A stretch of 64,000 nucleotides of DNA, taken from positions 62,001 through 126,000 of the forward strand of contig CAVPVD010000003.1 in the NCBI GenBank assembly GCA_963709155.1, given 5' to 3'. The position numbers and the translations under genes were made by a program. This document shows, piece after piece, positions 40,928 to 49,301 of the stretch. The DNA comes from Bog-159 sp963709155 (GTDB taxonomy: Bacteria > Acidobacteriota > Terriglobia > Bryobacterales > Bryobacteraceae). The stretch's first letter is position 1, and each line of letters begins with the position of its first letter. The notes below the pieces were generated by a model. That model was not told where the DNA came from, did no database searches, and saw only the letters and a program-made list of their open reading frames with translations.

Positions 40928-41167
40928 TCAGAAGTAGCCTTCTTCATCGATGACCCGCTGTACTCTGGACGCCGGAATGATGGGCGCATCGGCCGGAACA
41001 TCGAATGTGGGGAAGCGGCGCAACCCTTTCCTGCGCGGCGGCGGCAGCGGGGCCAGACACCGCCGAACGAGTTTCGATAATACCTTGCCCAAGGGCTCCC
41101 CCGACCCGCTCGCCAGGTGCCGGACGGCGGCATACACATCGTCGTCGAGTGTGACTGTGGTCCTCAC
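40928..41167 (-). CDS. Orphan VapB-like ribbon-helix-helix antitoxin
   Basis: 79 residues: 'MRTTVTLDDDVYAAVRHLAS' and 'EPLGKVLSKLVRRCLAPLP', a CopG/RHH strand-helix-helix, then the toxin-binding tail 'FDVPADAPIIPASRVQRVID'. The reading frame is intact although its toxin gene downstream is destroyed, so the antitoxin may persist as an orphan regulator or anti-addiction gene. Confidence 0.82.
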   Translation of the reverse strand: MRTTVTLDDDVYAAVRHLASGSGEPLGKVLSKLVRRCLAPLPPPRRKGLRRFPTFDVPADAPIIPASRVQRVIDEEGYF

Positions 41168-41243
41168 GGATTACATCATGATGCACCGATGCAGCGATGT
41201 CAATGTGCGCGCAAGGCGCGCCCGCATGCTGTAATGAACTTCG

Positions 41244-42977
41244 ATGGCCACCATCCGCAAACTCCGCAGCCAGGAATGGTTCCGCGACCCGGCTTACTAT
41301 GGCTTCGCGCGCCGCGCGTGGCTGCGTTCGGAAGGCTTCACCGCGGACGTATTCGAGAACAAGCCGGTGATCGGCATCTGCAATTCCTGGAGCGAACTGA
41401 ACAACTGCAATGCGCACCTGCGCACGGTAGCCGAAGCGGTGAAGCGCGGGGTGTGGGCGGCGGGCGGCTTTCCGCTGGAGTTTCCGACGATCTCGCTGGG
41501 CGAGATGTTTATGCGTCCCACCACTATGCTTTTCCGCAACCTGATGGCGATGGACGTGGAGGAATCCATCCGGGCCAATCCGCTGGACGGCGTGGTTTTG
41601 TTGTGCGGCTGCGATAAGACCACGCCGGCGCAACTGATGGGGGCGGCCAGCGCGGACGTGCCGGCGATCATGGTTCCCGGCGGGCCGATGCTGGCAGGCC
41701 AATGGCGCGACCAGCGGCTGGGCTCGGGCACCGATGGCCGCAAGCTCTTCGACCTCTTCCGCACCGGCCGGCTCAGTGAGGAAGAGTGGTGCGAAATCGA
41801 AGGGTGCATCGCGCGCAGCGCGGGCCATTGCACGGTGATGGGCACCGCCTCCACCATGACCAGCCTGGCCGAAGCGATGGGCATGACGCTGCCCGGCTGC
41901 GCCGGCGTGCCCGCGCCGGATGCGCGGCGGCTGGCTATGGCGGAGATGAGCGGCCGCCGCATCGTCGAAATGGTGAACGAGGACCTGCGCCCTTCGCGCA
42001 TCATGACGCGCGCGGCGCTAGGGAACGCCATTACGGTGGATATGGCGATCGGAGGATCCACTAATGCAGTCATCCACCTGATCGCCATCGCCGGGCGCCT
42101 GGGCATCGAACTGCGGCTGGACGAATTCGACCGCATTTCGCGGCGCACGCCCTATATCGCGAATATCAAGCCTTCGGGCGAGTACCTGATGGAGGATTTC
42201 TTCTATGCCGGCGGGCTGCCGGCGGTGATGAAGGAGATCCTCGATCTGCTCGATGGGGACGCGCTCACGGTGACGGGCAAGACGGTGCGCGAAAACGTAG
42301 AGCACGCCGAATGTTTCCGGCGGGAGGTGATCCGCACAGCCGCGGAGCCGCTGCATCCCGAGGGCGGGACGGCGGTGCTTTATGGCAACCTGGCGCCGGA
42401 TGGCGCGGTGATCAAGCAGACCGCGGCGTCGCCGCAGCTTATGCAGCATCGCGGCAAGGCTTACGTTTTCGAAAATTACGCAGAGATGCGCGCGCAGATC
42501 GATTTGCCGGATCTGCCGGTGGAGGCTTCCACAGTGCTGGTGATGCGGAACTGCGGACCGAAAGGCGCGCCGGGCATGCCGGAATGGGGACACATCCCGA
42601 TGCCACGGGTGTTGCTCGACCGCGGCGTCGCGGACATGGTGCGGATCAGCGACGCGCGCATGAGCGGCACCAGCTTTGGCACGGTGGTGTTGCACGTGGC
42701 GCCCGAATCCGCGATCGGCGGGCCGCTGGCGGCGGTGCGCACCGGCGACGAAATTGTGCTGGATGTGGCCGCCCGGCGCATCGACGTGCAAGTGCCTGGC
42801 GATACGATTGCGGAGCGGCTGGCGGCTTTCCGTCCCGCGCCGCCGCATTATGACCGGGGATACGGCCGGCTTTTCCTGGAACACGTGACGCAAGCCAACC
42901 ACGGCTGCGACTTCGATTTCCTGGAGGCAGTGCCGGCGTTCAATCGAAGCCGGGCCGGTACGGATAATCGACGATGA
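41244..42977 (+). CDS. IlvD/Edd-family sugar-acid dehydratase (L-arabonate/D-xylonate type)
   Basis: 577 residues, full length. The iron-sulfur cysteines C55 ('SELNNCNAHLR'), C123 ('LLCGCDKTTPAQLMGAAS') and C196 ('AGHCTVMGTASTM') have spacings 68 and 73, the same as C59/C127/C200 of the [2Fe-2S] L-arabonate dehydratase of Rhizobium. 'GGSTNAVIHLIAIAGRLG' and 'RISDARMSGTSFGTVVLHVAPE' are further family motifs. These enzymes convert an aldonate to a 2-keto-3-deoxy acid in non-phosphorylated pentose oxidation. The sugar-acid subgroup, rather than IlvD of valine synthesis, is favoured by the N-terminus ('RSQEWFRDPAYYGFARRAW'). A convergent cupin gene overlaps its end by 38 bases. Confidence 0.88.
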   Translation: MATIRKLRSQEWFRDPAYYGFARRAWLRSEGFTADVFENKPVIGICNSWSELNNCNAHLRTVAEAVKRGVWAAGGFPLEFPTISLGEMFMRPTTMLFRNLMAMDVEESIRANPLDGVVLLCGCDKTTPAQLMGAASADVPAIMVPGGPMLAGQWRDQRLGSGTDGRKLFDLFRTGRLSEEEWCEIEGCIARSAGHCTVMGTASTMTSLAEAMGMTLPGCAGVPAPDARRLAMAEMSGRRIVEMVNEDLRPSRIMTRAALGNAITVDMAIGGSTNAVIHLIAIAGRLGIELRLDEFDRISRRTPYIANIKPSGEYLMEDFFYAGGLPAVMKEILDLLDGDALTVTGKTVRENVEHAECFRREVIRTAAEPLHPEGGTAVLYGNLAPDGAVIKQTAASPQLMQHRGKAYVFENYAEMRAQIDLPDLPVEASTVLVMRNCGPKGAPGMPEWGHIPMPRVLLDRGVADMVRISDARMSGTSFGTVVLHVAPESAIGGPLAAVRTGDEIVLDVAARRIDVQVPGDTIAERLAAFRPAPPHYDRGYGRLFLEHVTQANHGCDFDFLEAVPAFNRSRAGTDNRR

Positions 42978-43260
42978 TCGCGCGGCCATCGGTGAGGGCC
43001 TTGACGGAATGGCGGGCGTTAGAGGGGACGATGGCCACCAAACCCGGCCGGACGATTCCGGGCACGCCGTCGATGGTCACTTCGAGTTCGCCGGCGATGA
43101 CTTCGTAGACTTCCTCCTGCGGATGGAAATGCTCGTGGATGGATGCGCCGGACAGGAAATCATAATGCGCGAAGGTCATGTTCGGCGAATGGAAATAGCG
43201 GCCGTGCCAGCCCGGCAAACGCTCGATTACGCGCAGGCTGCTGGTATCCACAAACGGCAT
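42940..43260 (-). CDS. Small single-domain cupin
   Basis: 106 residues. Cupin motif 1 is 'IHEHFHPQEEVYEVIAGEL' with metal ligands His, His, Glu; motif 2 is 'VAIVPSNARHSVKALTDG' with the last His. Such small cupins often bind sugars or act as isomerase-like or regulatory subunits. The convergent overlap with the sugar-acid dehydratase is unusual but gives no functional proof. Confidence 0.85.
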   Translation of the reverse strand: MPFVDTSSLRVIERLPGWHGRYFHSPNMTFAHYDFLSGASIHEHFHPQEEVYEVIAGELEVTIDGVPGIVRPGLVAIVPSNARHSVKALTDGRAIIVDYPYRPGFD

Positions 43261-43292
43261 GTCACCCTCCCTGGGAGCATCCTAGCACTGCG

Positions 43293-43390
43293 GCGGCATC
43301 GGAGGGCGGCCAATCCTGGCCGCAGCCGGCTTTCGAGCCGGCTTGGCCGCCTGATAGGCGGCTGCGGGCAGGATTGCCCGCCCCACAGTG
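43293..43390. repeat. Family B palindromic array
   Basis: Four stems in a row: GCGGCCAATCCTGGCCGC, AGCCGGCTTTCGAGCCGGCT, GCCGCCTGATAGGCGGC and GCGGGCAGGATTGCCCGC, closing with CCCCACAG. It lies between the divergent cupin and CDGSH genes. Confidence 0.7.
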
Positions 43391-43428
43391 CACGGTAATA
43401 CGGTCCCTGGCGTGCTACTATCCGGGAG

Positions 43429-43659
43429 ATGACAAAAATTACCCCGGTTAACAACGGCCCGATCCGCATCGAAGGCGAATTCACGATTCACGATGCGCAA
43501 GGCAGCGAGTTTGGCCTGGCGGGGCGCACGGTGATTTCACTGTGCCGCTGCGGGCAATCGGCGAACAAGCCGTTTTGCGACGGCGCGCATGCGCGGACCG
43601 GGTTTCAGGATACCTGCGTGGCGCGCGAACTGCCGCCGCCGAAACCTAAACCGGCATAG
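43429..43659 (+). CDS. CDGSH-type iron-sulfur protein
   Basis: 76 residues. One CDGSH motif: C39-x-C41-x8-C50-D-G-x2-H54 ('CRCGQSANKPFCDGAH'), binding a [2Fe-2S] cluster through three Cys and one His. N-terminal strands ('PIRIEGEFTIHDAQGSEF') are those of bacterial single-CDGSH proteins. No signal peptide, so cytoplasmic. The role, electron or cluster transfer, is not known for bacterial members. Confidence 0.9.
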   Translation: MTKITPVNNGPIRIEGEFTIHDAQGSEFGLAGRTVISLCRCGQSANKPFCDGAHARTGFQDTCVARELPPPKPKPA

Positions 43660-43684
43660 GTCCGGCCGGTGTTACGATCTGGGA

Positions 43685-44080
43685 ATGCGTCTTCTCCTTT
43701 TTGCAGTATTCGCTCTGGGCGCATACGGGCAGAGCAACCAGTTCCCGCCTGAGATCGTGCCGCCGGAAGTGTTCGCCCGCCGCGACCCGCTGAAAATCGA
43801 TGCGAAACATTACCACCTGGATTACGAAAACGAGCGGGTGCGCGCGATCCGGCTCACGCTGAAAGCCGACGAAACGGTTCCGATGCACGACGACGTGGAC
43901 GCCATGGCCGTGTGCATCGAGGAGTGCCATTTGCGCTTCACGCGGCCGGATGGACGCATCCAGGACGTACACATGGAAAGCGGCGAAACGCGCTGGCTTT
44001 ACGGCGATACGCACGCGGCGCGAAATCTGAATACAGCACCCGATGCAGATGCTGTTTATCGAGTTGAAGGGCGCGAGTAA
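43685..44080 (+). CDS. Secreted cupin-like protein
   Basis: 131 residues from ATG 43685. Signal peptide 'MRLLLFAVFALGAYGQ', then a small beta barrel: 'HYHLDYENERVRAIRLTLKA', 'ETVPMHDDVDAMAVCIEEC', 'DVHMESGETRWLYGDTHAA'. The pattern is that of secreted acidobacterial cupin-like proteins; only some metal-ligand His are present. It starts 25 bases after the CDGSH gene, so they may be one transcript. Its 3' end overlaps the convergent M64 peptidase gene by 25 bases. Confidence 0.75.
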   Translation: MRLLLFAVFALGAYGQSNQFPPEIVPPEVFARRDPLKIDAKHYHLDYENERVRAIRLTLKADETVPMHDDVDAMAVCIEECHLRFTRPDGRIQDVHMESGETRWLYGDTHAARNLNTAPDADAVYRVEGRE

Positions 44081-45495
44081 AGATCGATAATCCGCTCGAT
44101 GGCGCGGCGGCAGACGGCGCAGAAGCCGCCTTCGTCGCGGGTGAACATAATGCAATCGGCCTGCGGACGGTAGTAGCCGCGGGCCTCGTACATGGCGCCT
44201 TCAAAAGCCCCCACTGCATGGCCGAACGGACCCGAGCCAAGCAGGGCGGTATCTTTCTCGCGCTCCTCGCGGAACAGCGCCTCCATCTCCTCTTCGGGCC
44301 GATGGGCGGCGCGGATCTGGTGGCGGCGCGCTTGAATCTCCTTCTGCAGCGCCTCGAATTGCTCCTTGGGCCAGGGAGTTGGCAGCGGCGTGCCGGCGGC
44401 GATCAGGCCGCTCCACTTGGCCGCGTGCGGATCGGCGGTGACATTCGGCTCCCACGGTTCCGGCCGAGCGGTGGACGCTTCGTAGGCCACGTCCGATGTA
44501 TAGTATTCATCGGCCAGGCCGGCGAAGTGATGGCCGAATTCGTGCACGAAGACGTAGGGGGTAAAGGCATTGTCGGCCGCCACAGTGGCGTAGAGGTTGA
44601 AGATGCCTCCGCCGCCGTATTTACGGCTGTTCACAATGATTTCGATGAACTCATAGGGCGCGGCGGAAGCGGCTTCGCGCATACGCTTGTTGTCGAAGGT
44701 GAGGACGTAACGCTCGGAGCCGAAGGCGTCGTAAGATGCGCGCAGCGGGGAACGGCGATAGAGGCCATCGGACGGGCGGGACACACCGCTCTCCTCCGCC
44801 GGAGTATCCACGGCCCACACGTTGAAATCGGCACGGCGTTCCTTGAAGGGCGAGGCGGCGAATAATGTTTCGGCCATGCGGCGCGCGTCTTTGTGCCACT
44901 TATCCATTTCGGCTGCGGTATAGCCATCGCCCATCAAGAGCAGATCCACCTTATCGCGCGGTTCGCCATTCTGGATGACGGCCCAAACCTTGACGTTGGC
45001 CGGCGGTCCGGAGCGGTCGATGGCGGGATCGGCGGGGTCGACCGCGAGCGACCATAGCTCGCGGAAGGCGTTTTGGGGATCGCGCCGTTTGACGACGATC
45101 TGGACGGGGGCGGTAGGGGCGGGAAAGCGCAGCGATTCTTGAAACTGGCGGCGGACGACGGCGGCTTCGGGCGTTTCCTGCCATTCGCCGAAGATGCTGG
45201 CGAATCCGCGCGAGTAGAGCACGCGGTTGGTGCGGCGGTCGAGCACTTCAAAGTAATACTTGCCCAGGTTGGTGTCGTCGATGGCGCGATCGAGGCGGCC
45301 GGGCCACGGGCCTTCGAGCACGAGGCTATCGAGGGACATGTGCTCTTCGGTGGCGGTGCCGCCGTGGAAGCAGTCGAGGCGCATGGTGCGGGGGCCGGCC
45401 GCGAGGAGGGTGGATAGCGCCATAAAGAATAAGATGGAAAATCGCAAGCCACCACTGTAGCGCAATGCGATTGCGGCACGGACGGTCACTGGCAT
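44056..45495 (-). CDS. M64-family (IgA peptidase-like) secreted metallopeptidase
   Basis: About 479 residues from ATG 45495, whose first bases overlap the stop of the upstream gene. A hydrophobic signal ('FSILFFMALSTLLAAGP') leads to an N-terminal beta domain (Peptidase_M64_N-like) and the catalytic domain: 'VDLLLMGDGYTAAEMDKW' and 'YVFVHEFGHHFAGLADEYY', the HExxH zinc motif near residue 316 with the following Asp/Glu typical of M64. The C-terminal Cys pair 'GGFCAVCRRAIER' is also family-like. It is predicted to cleave extracellular proteins; the target is unknown. Coupled to the small STY0301-like gene upstream. Confidence 0.88.
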   Translation of the reverse strand: MPVTVRAAIALRYSGGLRFSILFFMALSTLLAAGPRTMRLDCFHGGTATEEHMSLDSLVLEGPWPGRLDRAIDDTNLGKYYFEVLDRRTNRVLYSRGFASIFGEWQETPEAAVVRRQFQESLRFPAPTAPVQIVVKRRDPQNAFRELWSLAVDPADPAIDRSGPPANVKVWAVIQNGEPRDKVDLLLMGDGYTAAEMDKWHKDARRMAETLFAASPFKERRADFNVWAVDTPAEESGVSRPSDGLYRRSPLRASYDAFGSERYVLTFDNKRMREAASAAPYEFIEIIVNSRKYGGGGIFNLYATVAADNAFTPYVFVHEFGHHFAGLADEYYTSDVAYEASTARPEPWEPNVTADPHAAKWSGLIAAGTPLPTPWPKEQFEALQKEIQARRHQIRAAHRPEEEMEALFREEREKDTALLGSGPFGHAVGAFEGAMYEARGYYRPQADCIMFTRDEGGFCAVCRRAIERIIDLYSRPSTR

Positions 45496-45938
45496 GCGAT
45501 CTTTTCGACCAGGGGAAGGCCGGCGACGGTCTGTTTGGGGTTGTAAGTGACCAAACAAACCGTCGTGTTTTTCGGTAGGGCCCGCGAGAGTACGATCAGG
45601 GTTCCGGAGTATTGGCAGGAGAGCCAGATGTCGCTGTTCGGGCCAAAACGCCACGTGGCGATTTGTTTTCCGTGGAGCATGGTTTCGCTATCGTAGACGA
45701 GCGAAGCCTGCTGCTCCGGCGGTCCATCAAAAAGGGTCACGCCTGCCAGGCCGATGGGTAGAGCGGACGTTCCCGGTTTCCAACCCGGCTCCGGTTTAGC
45801 AAGACTTTGGTTGACGGAGACGGTTTCGGGACAATGGACTTCGGCGGCGAGGGCAGGCTCCATGGACGATCCGAGGATCGTTATGCAAGCGGCGATTAAA
45901 TTGACTGGGCTCATAAAGTATTTGCGATCCAATAGCAT
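45486..45938 (-). CDS. STY0301-family small secreted protein
   Basis: 150 residues. Signal peptide ('PVNLIAACITILGSSMEPALA'), then a beta-rich domain with 'CPETVSVNQSLAKPEPGW', 'GVTLFDGPPEQQASLVYD' and 'DIWLSCQYSGTLIVLSRALP'. The Cys and 'WL.C.Y.gT' pattern matches STY0301-type proteins of unknown function. Probably periplasmic or secreted, with up to two disulfides (four Cys). The 10-base overlap with the M64 gene points to a common transcript. Confidence 0.72.
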   Translation of the reverse strand: MLLDRKYFMSPVNLIAACITILGSSMEPALAAEVHCPETVSVNQSLAKPEPGWKPGTSALPIGLAGVTLFDGPPEQQASLVYDSETMLHGKQIATWRFGPNSDIWLSCQYSGTLIVLSRALPKNTTVCLVTYNPKQTVAGLPLVEKIACQ

Positions 45939-45962
45939 CGCCAGTATACCTCAAGTACCTTT

Positions 45963-46487
45963 TTAGCCAGGGCTCGGGGCGGCGGACGGTTCGGGTGCGG
46001 GTTTGCGGAGGCAACAGTGCTTGAATTTGATGCCGCTGCCACAGGGACAGGCCTGGTTGCGGCCGGGCGGGAATTCGGGTTTGCTTTGTAAGCCGTCGGT
46101 TTCCGGCACTTGGGCATTTTTGTGCACGTTTTCGGGGATTTCAGCGAGAGGTTCGTCGGTGAGAGGGGGCAAGTGGCCGGAGGATCTATCGATGAGGCCG
46201 AGGGCGGCTTTCAGGCGGATGGCGGCGGGTACGGCTGGATCGGTGAGCATGGCGCGGATGACGTTGTAGGCTTCGGCGGCGAGCGAATCGGCATGGTCGC
46301 GCACGGCGAGCGCCTTTTCGTATTGGGCTTCGGCCATGGCCTCGCGGAATTCGGACGAACAAAGCCAATTGGCCACAGTGTTGCGATGAACGCCGGCGGC
46401 TTCGGCGGCGGCGCGGGCGGTGGATCCGGCGGCGATCAGAGCCAGGACTTTTTGCTGGGCGGCGGTTAGGGAACGATCGGGCGACAT
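45963..46487 (-). CDS. Helix-turn-helix protein with C-terminal SEC-C zinc motif
   Basis: 174 residues. The first 50 form a Mor/homeodomain-like HTH ('LTAAQQKVLALIAAGSTARAA', 'AAGVHRNTVANWLCSSEF') as in small-terminase or transposase-like DNA-binding proteins. A helical middle follows, and the last part has 'NQACPCGSGIKFKHCCLRK', the SEC-C motif that binds zinc (C-x-C...C-C). Combination of the two is seen in several bacterial unknowns. It may be DNA-binding. The upstream region contains AGGAGAG before ATG. Confidence 0.8.
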   Translation of the reverse strand: MSPDRSLTAAQQKVLALIAAGSTARAAAEAAGVHRNTVANWLCSSEFREAMAEAQYEKALAVRDHADSLAAEAYNVIRAMLTDPAVPAAIRLKAALGLIDRSSGHLPPLTDEPLAEIPENVHKNAQVPETDGLQSKPEFPPGRNQACPCGSGIKFKHCCLRKPAPEPSAAPSPG

Positions 46488-46694
46488 ACGGGCTCTCCTT
46501 CGATTTCAGAAGAGCATGGAGGCGTGGGGCAAATTGGGAACAAACGGGACAAGTGGTTCTGGGGAAAGGGGATGTATTTTTTGGGGAGGTGAAAAAAGGG
46601 AATCGCAGGTCGGCAAGAGAAATCCTGGAACGTATAGAATTACTTGTCCCATAATGACAGTGGGAAACGCTTATAAGAGTTAAAAGGGGGGATT

Positions 46695-48065
46695 ATGAAG
46701 CTTGAACGGTTTTTCGGGGGCGCCCTGATCTGGTTGGGTGCGATCACGGGGGTCGCCGCGCCGGCGCAGACGTTCACGACGCTGGCGCAATTCGAAGGGA
46801 AGAACGGCTATTATCCGGCTGCCGGGCTGATCCAAGGCACCAATGGGGACTTCTACGGGACAACAGCCGGTGGCGGCAGCGGCCCGTGTGAGGTGGATGC
46901 ATACGAGGGCTGTGGAACCATTTTCAAAATCACACCTGGAGGCCGCCTGACAACGTTCCATCGCTTCAGCGCGAGCGATGGCGCATTCCCCGCCGCGGCG
47001 CTGGTTCTCAGTCCCGACGGCGATTTCTATGGAACCACGCAGGGAGGGGGGGAGAACTACGGCACGGTTTTCAAGATCACGCCGCAAGGCGTGCTGACGA
47101 CACTCCACACCTTCAGCGGCGCCGATGGCGCTGCGCCCGCCACGGCGCTTATTCTCGGCACGAGCGGCAATTTCTACGGGACAACGGGGGGCGTCAGCAC
47201 GGGCGGGATGAATGATTACGGCACGATTTTCAAAATGACCCCTGGAGGCATCCTGATCACGTTGCATACGTTCGCTTTGAGCGATGGCGGATACCCTAGC
47301 GGGCTGATTCAAGCTACCGATGGCAACTTCTATGGCACCACTTACGAGGGAGGCGTCAACAGCTATGGGACGATTTTCAGAATCAGTCCAGGCGGCGCGC
47401 TGACGACGTTGTACAGTTTTAGCGGGAGCGATGGCGCATCGCCCCTTGCGGGGCTAGTGCAAGGTTCCGACGGCAAGCTGTACGGCGACACATATGCGGG
47501 TGGCGCCCACAACGATGGCACGATTTTCGAAATCACCCCGAGCGGCGTGCTGGCCACGCTGTACAACTTCAGTGGGAGCGACGGCGCGTACCCGGCTGCC
47601 GGGCTCATTCAAGCGACGGACGGTAACTTATATGGAACCACCAGCATGGGCGGAGAAAATGGAGGTGGGACGATCTTCGAAATCACCCCAGGCGGCACGT
47701 TGACGACGTTATACAGCTTTGATTTGGTTGAAGGTGAGCCGGAAGCATCGCTGGTCGAAGGCACCAACGGGACTTTTTATGGGACCACATATATAGGAAG
47801 CACGGTGTTCAGTCTAGACACGGGGCTGGGTCCATTCGTGGAAACAGAGACTAACTCCGGGAGAGTAGGAGCCGCCGTGAGGATTCTTGGGACCGATTTG
47901 ACCGGCGCGACGAGTGTGAGCTTTAACGGCACCGCGGCGGCGTTCACCGTCGTCTCAGCTTCGGAGATCGCCACGACCGTGCCTACCGGCGCGACCAGCG
48001 GGACCGTGGAGGTAGTGACGCCGGGCGGCACGCTTTCGAGCAACGTGCGGTTCCGGGTGCGGTAG
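46695..48065 (+). CDS. TIGR03803 repeat beta-propeller-like secreted protein with TIG/IPT domain
   Basis: 456 residues. Signal peptide ('LIWLGAITGVAAPAQ'). About eight tandem repeats of ~45 residues with the pattern 'L..Fsg.DGa.P.agLiq..dGn.YGTT..GG....GtiFkitp.G.lttL' (TIGR03803, Gloeo_Verruco type). The last ~85 residues ('AAVRILGTDLTGATSVSFNG', 'TTVPTGATSGTVEVVTPGG') are an IPT/TIG immunoglobulin-like domain. Likely exported and surface-exposed; function unknown. A close paralogue starts at 49302. GGGGG precedes the ATG. Confidence 0.9.
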   Translation: MKLERFFGGALIWLGAITGVAAPAQTFTTLAQFEGKNGYYPAAGLIQGTNGDFYGTTAGGGSGPCEVDAYEGCGTIFKITPGGRLTTFHRFSASDGAFPAAALVLSPDGDFYGTTQGGGENYGTVFKITPQGVLTTLHTFSGADGAAPATALILGTSGNFYGTTGGVSTGGMNDYGTIFKMTPGGILITLHTFALSDGGYPSGLIQATDGNFYGTTYEGGVNSYGTIFRISPGGALTTLYSFSGSDGASPLAGLVQGSDGKLYGDTYAGGAHNDGTIFEITPSGVLATLYNFSGSDGAYPAAGLIQATDGNLYGTTSMGGENGGGTIFEITPGGTLTTLYSFDLVEGEPEASLVEGTNGTFYGTTYIGSTVFSLDTGLGPFVETETNSGRVGAAVRILGTDLTGATSVSFNGTAAAFTVVSASEIATTVPTGATSGTVEVVTPGGTLSSNVRFRVR

Positions 48066-48080
48066 AAAGCGCAACCCCGG

Positions 48081-49037
48081 CTACCGGTTGGATCGTTCCC
48101 AGGCGACCGTGCGGACCAGGGCTTCGGCGCGGGGAATGGTTTCGCGGTAGCCGAGTTCATTGCGGATGCGGCTGGAGTCCGCAATCCAATGCTGTGCGGC
48201 GTTGAAGGGCGGGATCAAGCGGGCGGGGATGCGATCTCGCGGGAGGGTTACGATACTCCCCTGCCATGCGGTGGATTGGGCGAGGGCGCGCGCCCACTCC
48301 TCCCAGGAGAGCGCATCGGGCTCGGCGACGTTGTAGGTGCGGCCGGCGGCGGCGGGATGAGTGACGGCCAGCGCGATCGCGGCTGCCACGTTTTCGACAT
48401 AGCCCATGGGGCCGCGCCAGCGCGCCCAGGTTTCATCGATAAGGATATCGGGCTGACCCTCGTCGATGCTTTTGAGAAATTCGTGGAAACGATGCAAGGG
48501 GTCGCCGGGGCCATAGACCATCGGCAGACGCAGGATCGTGGAGGGGAGCGTGGGCTCGCTGCGGGCGATGCGCTCGACGAGGATCTTGTCGTAGTCCGGC
48601 GTTACCCAATCGAAGGGGACGGATCCGGGCGGGCGATTGCGGTAGGGATGGAGGACGGTGCGCAAGGGCGAATCCTCGGTAAGCGGAATGGGTTCGAGCG
48701 GTCCGGGGGCCAGGCCCAGCGCGATCTCGTAAGCGCGATAAACATCGATGCTGCTGGCGGTGACGAGGCGGCCGCCGATGCCGCGGAAGGCATTGAGCAC
48801 CGAGCGGGCGTGGTGTTCATCGCCCGAGATCATGTCCAGCACGACGTCCGGCGGCGGATGGAAGGCGGCGGAGAGATCCGTGAGGCGGTCGCGATCGCCG
48901 ACGATAGAGCGCACGGAGGGCGGCAACACACGCGGCAACGCACGCGGCAACACGGCGGATGACTTGCCTCGGTGCACCACCGCGACTTCGTGCCGCGCGG
49001 CGAGTTGGGCGACGACGTGCGATCCAATGAAATTCAT
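48081..49037 (-). CDS. NAD-dependent epimerase/dehydratase, N-terminally shortened
   Basis: 318 residues from ATG 49037. The body is a clear extended SDR: 'NFIGSHVVAQLAARHEVAVV', 'VVLDMISGDEHHARSVLNAF', 'LVTASSIDVYRAYE', 'ILRLPMVYGPGDP' and 'AAAGRTYNVAEPDALSWEEW'. The opening beta strand and first glycines of the NAD motif ('ilvlGGT') are missing because the ATG falls inside the motif. The upstream in-frame residues ('RSVDFRLWP') do not supply them, so the start is either frameshifted or truncated. The expected Tyr-x-x-x-Lys is represented by 'YDKIL' only. Function may be impaired. Confidence 0.75.
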   Translation of the reverse strand: MNFIGSHVVAQLAARHEVAVVHRGKSSAVLPRALPRVLPPSVRSIVGDRDRLTDLSAAFHPPPDVVLDMISGDEHHARSVLNAFRGIGGRLVTASSIDVYRAYEIALGLAPGPLEPIPLTEDSPLRTVLHPYRNRPPGSVPFDWVTPDYDKILVERIARSEPTLPSTILRLPMVYGPGDPLHRFHEFLKSIDEGQPDILIDETWARWRGPMGYVENVAAAIALAVTHPAAAGRTYNVAEPDALSWEEWARALAQSTAWQGSIVTLPRDRIPARLIPPFNAAQHWIADSSRIRNELGYRETIPRAEALVRTVAWERSNR

Positions 49038-49301
49038 AGGCCAGAGTCGAAAATCGACGGACCGCGCCCAAGGTCGTGGTCGAATCCCTCTAGCGCGACA
49101 ATCAGGAGCGGTGTTTCCGTGACTCGCCTTGAGCGGGAACGCGGACGTGCTACGCCGTTCCTCCGCTGCTCCTCCGCTGCTCCAGCGGTGGGACCGATGC
49201 GACCGGGCACACCCGCCGGATGTGGCCACGGCCAACACTTGTTCGAACAGTGTTACCTTATAATCGTTTGATCGGCTTTGTCAGCCGGCAAGGAGGATGA
49301 G

